Below, in pieces: positions 60,481-64,000 of a DNA stretch of 64,000 nucleotides (position 1 is the stretch's first letter; each line of letters begins with the position of its first letter). The position numbers were made by a program, and so were the translations under genes. The notes below the pieces were generated by a model. That model searched no databases and had not been told where the DNA came from. It worked only from the letters and a program-made list of their open reading frames with translations. Origin of the DNA: Diplonema papillatum (taxonomy: Eukaryota > Euglenozoa > Diplonemea > Diplonemida > Diplonemidae). Location of the stretch: positions 62,001 through 126,000 of the forward strand of contig JAPJBO010000631.1 in the NCBI GenBank assembly GCA_030068145.1, in the 5' to 3' direction.

Positions 60481-61209
60481 CTCGAGGGACGACGTCGCTT
60501 CGGCGGCGCTGTTGTTGCAGTTGTTGCCGCCGGCGTCTGCCGGGTCTCGCGGCAGCGCGCTGTCGTCGCGGGAGAGGGCGGCGACGCCGCCGTCTGGGGG
60601 GGGATTGCCGTCGGCCGCCACGCCGGCAGCCTCGGCTTCGCCGGCGGCGGGCGGCGCCTTGCGCACCGCCGCGGCAGCCTCTCGGCGGGCCGCGCCGTTT
60701 TCTTCGAACCGGGCTACCTTCTTTTTCTCGACCACCAAGTTCCTCCGGTGCCTCTCGTACTTCGCCCGCACTCTATCCATGAAATCCATCCGGTGGGCGT
60801 GCATGGTTACTACGCGATTGGCGTCGCTGTCTACGATTATGGTGATGCGGTTGGTCAATTCCGACACGTTCCAATGGTGGATTTCGTGTGATTCGACGTC
60901 GCGGATGCTGGTGTAGTTGGCGATACGCAGGACGATGACGCTGAAGTTCTTAAACCGGGAGTACATCGGCAGCACCTCGCTGCCGATGCATTCCCGCACC
61001 ATGTGGTGCGGCAGGCGCAGCTCTTCCAGCTTCGCGGCGGCCATCGCCTTGAACTCCTCCAGCTCCACGTTGGCTCCCGACACGTTCTCCCACGTGAAGT
61101 TCGTCCTCCGGTGCAGCGCCGCCTTCGGATTCTTCGGCTTCACCGGCGGGGCATTGGGCGAGGCTCGAGGCCGCCGAGCGACGAACAAGTACCGCCGCAG
61201 CCCCGCCAT
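60481..61209 (-). CDS. CorA-like Mg2+ transporter, N-terminal exon
   Basis: The start is the ATG at 61209, 45 bases downstream of a promoter-like module. Residues about 85-170 match the cytoplasmic alpha/beta domain of CorA: FSVIVLRIANYTSIRD, then WNVSELTNRITIIVD and NRVVTMHAHRMDFMDRVRAK, the usual LTNR...I...V.T.H pattern. A charged helix (KYERHRRNLVVEKKKVARFE) and a long Ala/Pro/Asn-rich linker follow. The open frame continues past 60480 only by reading a dispersed repeat, so the exon must end near there. The membrane part is missing here but is found on the same strand at 33377-33895. An N-terminal basic stretch (LRRYLFVARRPR) could be an organelle targeting signal; that is a guess. Confidence 0.75.
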
Positions 61210-61378
61210 TTCCCGCAGCCAAGTTCCCCCCGGCCTCCAGCCCTGCCTGGTTTAGAGTAAGATTTCGCTGCGGGTGACTGTTAGCAAGATAGGAAGATGT
61301 CCTTGATGTACTGCGTGTTCTTAAGGGTGGTGGTCGCAGTAGGTAAGAGTATCGGTGTGTACAACGACGTTGTTTTGT

Positions 61379-61510
61379 GTTGCTGATGATCCCGTGTATG
61401 GGCCCGTACAGATTGGTGTCATTCGGTTTTTTAGAGTTATAGTTCGCGTTGTGTTTGTTCGTGCAATTCAGCTTAGCGTGTCTGTGTTGATCGGTGAGTT
61501 TTTTTAGAGG
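61379..61510 (+). repeat. Dispersed promoter-like repeat
   Basis: GATGATCCCGTG, CGTACAGATTGGTGTC, TTTTTTAGAGTTATAGTTCG and CAATTCAGCTTAGCGTG as at 13739-13915, with the two parts in changed order. Confidence 0.55.
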
Positions 61511-61532
61511 TACGATTAAGCGGGACAATTCT

Positions 61533-61645
61533 CACGCGTTCCAATGATGGATTTCGTGGAACTCAACGTCACGGATGCTGGTGTAGTTGGCGATTCGCAG
61601 GACGGCGGCGCTGAAGTTCTTGAACCGGGAGTACCAGAGATTGTA
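61533..61645 (-). pseudogene. Duplicated fragment of the CorA N-terminal exon
   Basis: About 113 bases match 60862-60965 with roughly ten differences, encoding (SRFKNFS)xxVLRIANYTSI then RDVEFHEIHHW. It ends abruptly on both sides and has no start, so it is a fragment left upstream of the gene. Confidence 0.8.
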
Positions 61646-62054
61646 TCGTGTCACATCGGGCCTAGATCGATGCGCCGATCATTCCATTTCCTTCTTCAGC
61701 TTTCAAAGGACTCCTCGATAGTAATCTCCATCATCTGCGCAGTGCCGTAATACAACGCTCCCAAAAAGCACACAGAGGCAAGAAGAAACAACCAAAGAGG
61801 ACGAGGGTGGACAACAGGCGTGGGGAGGGGGTGCGGGATTAAGACAACACAAGCAGGGAATGGGGTTCCGGGCACTTAAGGGAGACGCGTGAGGAAGAAG
61901 CCGGCGGTGTTTAACTAGTTTTGCATGGTCTCGATTCAACTTGTATACCGCTCAAGGCATACATGCATAAGGTCAGCCGCACGCCGTATCCGGCTAAGAG
62001 CCAGATCCAACTGCAGTCAAAAGCAACCGACTAAAACAGAGAGAGAGAGACGAG

Positions 62055-62249
62055 TTAGAGTGCAGGGACCATCTCTCCGAGGAGTATCCGGTCGCCCCAC
62101 TACTATCCCGTACTACTACGGCGGGCGCAAGTCGTTGCGCCGTGGGCGCGGAGCGAGCCGTGGCCCTGCAAAGATGATTGTTGCACCGATGGTGGCGCAG
62201 CCGGGGACGTTCTGACTGGCGGACGAGACCGCCTGGCAGGCGTGTGTTG
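62055..62249 (+). repeat. 195-bp structured repeat, copy 2
   Basis: Same sequence as 51808-52003 with one missing T and one G-to-A change. Also preceded by a GA tract. Here it is not part of a recognisable gene. The missing T restores a perfect outer stem TGCAGGG / CCCTGCA. Confidence 0.75.
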
Positions 62250-62777
62250 ACACGTTGTTTCGCGGGCTCTCCTCCTAAAACAGACAGGCATGCAGACAAG
62301 ACGCATACGCAAGCCGTATCCGACAAAAGTCAGACTAGAGTCAGCGGCACGTCGAAATGTTTCCTGACCACAGGCTTGAGTACCCAAGAAGGACACTTTC
62401 TTTCTCGATAAAATTTGTGGAGCTTCGCGCTGCACAAAACGTGTGCAGGACCATTGAGCCAGTACTCCGCTGCACTGCGGACAATTGCCAGAACTTGGTC
62501 CGAAACGGGCGGAATCTGACAAGAAGTTACACAGAAAAAAGGCGGGGTTGCCCCTCTCGGTTTAATCGGTTATATTTTCCTCTGGTGTTCAGGATGGTGC
62601 GCCGGGGGCACCAAGATATTCCGAGAAATACGGAATGGAACGATTTATGACGTTCTTCTCGTGGAGAAATGGGATAAATGGCACGGTAAACCCACAGGTT
62701 CGCTCTAGATACAAAAAGAAGACAAAAGCAGTGCGCAGTAAGTTGGTCGGTTACTGGGGCACGCACGAAAATAAAGA

Positions 62778-63165
62778 AGGGGGGGGTTTGCAAGAGCGTG
62801 CTTGGAATGGGTATGTGCTCAACACCGCACTGGTCCCGTCTGCGCCGTGTTTCGGTCCTTTAAGCCACGGACACATAAGGCGGACCATCATCAGCGTGGA
62901 ACCTGAGTGTCTGCAGACAGGACTGCGGTGTGAGTCTGGTTTGTCAGGCGGCTGTTCGTAGCTCGTCACAGCCAGGACCACCCGTGCTACTAGAGCACAG
63001 GCGAATCCGTCACGGGGAGAAGGCCCCTACAACCGTGTCTGAGCAATCAGTTAAAAAACTCAGGCACTCGCCCTGATTGTGACTGCGACTCGCTAGGCAG
63101 CACTGACTTCTTCTTTTTACGGTGGCAATCTGCGAAGTAAACTCCGCAGAGCACAGTGGACATGG
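62778..63165 (+). repeat. Dispersed repeat H, copy 4 (longest)
   Basis: A full-length copy. It lies between two direct repeats of about 30 bp, GGGGCACGCACGAAAATAAA then GAAGGGGGG (62757-62785 and 63213-63245). Confidence 0.85.
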
Positions 63166-63386
63166 GGTTGCCGTGTGCAGCATCAATGGTTGAAGTGTCA
63201 CAGCCAGGGTTACCGGGGCACGCACGACGAAAATAAAGAAGGGGGGACCAAAGGCGAGATCACGTGAAAAGCGGAAGCTATTTCCGAGGGTTTTGGGAGG
63301 TGGAGCACGGCTTCAGTTTCCGCTCAAGTTTGGCGCGCCACGGTTGTGAGCGGCGCGTCTCCGCGTTGAATGAAAACGGTGTGTGA

Positions 63387-63477
63387 TTAGAACGAGAACT
63401 TGAGCTTCAAGAGATAGCGCGTCTTGATCTGAGAAACGTCGTAGACAATGTACTCATTGTACAGCAGCGATGTGTCT
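63387..63477 (-). CDS. Poly(ADP-ribose) polymerase, last exon
   Basis: The 91-base exon follows an acceptor CACACACGCACATACAG and encodes [20 protein letters not shown] then YLLKLKFSF and stop. This is the C-terminal end of the PARP catalytic domain, where [10 protein letters not shown] carries the conserved catalytic glutamate of the H-Y-E triad and YLLKLKF is the last strand. PARPs attach ADP-ribose chains to proteins, mainly at DNA breaks. The exon begins in phase with two bases coming from the previous exon, which must lie beyond 63480; I could not find it before the window end. The gene runs on the minus strand, upstream of the CorA-like N-terminal exon. Confidence 0.88.
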
Positions 63478-63489
63478 CTGTATGTGCGT

Positions 63490-64000
63490 GTGTGTACGTA
63501 CAGATTTAGTTCACCGATCACCCGGGATTTTAGAGTACCATCGTCAACTGGGCTCTAAGATGATGCTTACATAGGGTACCCGCAAACCCACCAGGGTATC
63601 CAGGTTGAGCAGAGGGGGTTGCCCAATGTAGGCAAAAAAACGAATCCTGGAGCAAAAGAAACAGCAAAAAAACAAAGAAAAAAAACAAAAAAACGCAAGA
63701 CAAAACAAAAAAAAAAAACAACAACAAAAAAACAACAACAAAAAAACAAGGCCCTCCTGGTGAACCCAAATACTCGTGCACACGCCCGGTCGAACCTTGC
63801 TACACCGCACCTAAGCCACCAAAAACGCCCAGCTCTTCACATCCTGCCTGCCAAGACCATTCAGCTACTGCTCAACAATCCTGATAGTTCTGCAGACTGC
63901 TTCAAAAGCTTCTGATAAGTACTCGAAATGCCACCTCACCAGACCGCTGGCCTGCAGGTGGAAGACCCTGGCTCCCCCGAGCCAGCAAGAGTGCACCAGC
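63490..64000. other. Intron or intergenic DNA with an A-rich tract
   Basis: An AAAACAAC-type low-complexity tract at 63640-63760. No further PARP exon recognised in the minus strand. The poly-Phe and poly-Lys frames across the tract are artefacts. Confidence 0.5.

Noticed and set aside
60355-60916. Plus-strand ORFs of 160-178 codons
   Set aside because: Antisense of the CorA-like N-terminal exon.
63567-63810. Poly-Phe ORFs on the minus strand
   Set aside because: Translation of an A-rich low-complexity tract.

Overview
This looks like nuclear DNA of a unicellular eukaryote. The recognisable host pieces are exons with GT-AG type boundaries: the last exon of a poly(ADP-ribose) polymerase, two halves of a CorA-type Mg2+ transporter, and a WW-domain gene. 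The rest is mostly small transposable elements and minisatellites. Base composition is close to balanced. There are no operons, no rRNA or tRNA that I can recognise, and no CRISPR array. The presence of a tyrosine-recombinase element, hAT elements and a LINE, together with proline/serine-rich WW proteins, fits an alga or other protist (stramenopile or chromerid-like). That lineage guess is weak.

Layout. 1-2.5 kb: a tyrosine-recombinase (DIRS/Crypton-like) element on the minus strand, cut by the window edge; terminal-repeat copies recur at 16.1, 30.6 and 32.3 kb. 2.7-9.4 kb: small inverted-repeat elements, a long CA microsatellite, an internally deleted hAT-like element with an 8-bp target duplication, and a repeat with a 44-bp minisatellite. 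9.4-12.4 kb: about 81 copies of a 31-bp unit arranged as a huge inverted repeat. 12.4-20.2 kb: dispersed repeats and short tandem arrays. 20.2-25.4 kb: a WW-domain gene whose 3' end and 5' end have both been copied in tandem and are bordered by minisatellites, one of them (23 bp, about 72 copies) apparently grown from the gene's own coding sequence. 26-30 kb: a row of DNA transposons and MITEs lying nearly end to end, some nested. 33.4-33.9 kb: C-terminal part of a CorA-like transporter. 34-46 kb: MITEs, a hAT-like gene fragment, a LINE endonuclease fragment, a second hAT-like element. 47-58 kb: two transposons with palindromic subterminal arrays, flanking a decayed hAT transposase gene. 59-63.5 kb: dispersed promoter-like repeats, the N-terminal part of a CorA-like transporter, and the PARP terminal exon.

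All four recognisable host gene pieces (PARP, both CorA parts, WW gene) lie on the minus strand. The CorA N-terminal exon (60.5-61.2 kb) and C-terminal exon (33.4-33.9 kb) are in the right order and strand to be one gene with an intron of about 27 kb filled by transposons, but this is inference. The most unusual theme is that minisatellites have arisen repeatedly from single-copy seeds inside genes and dispersed repeats, with the unexpanded relatives still present elsewhere in the window.
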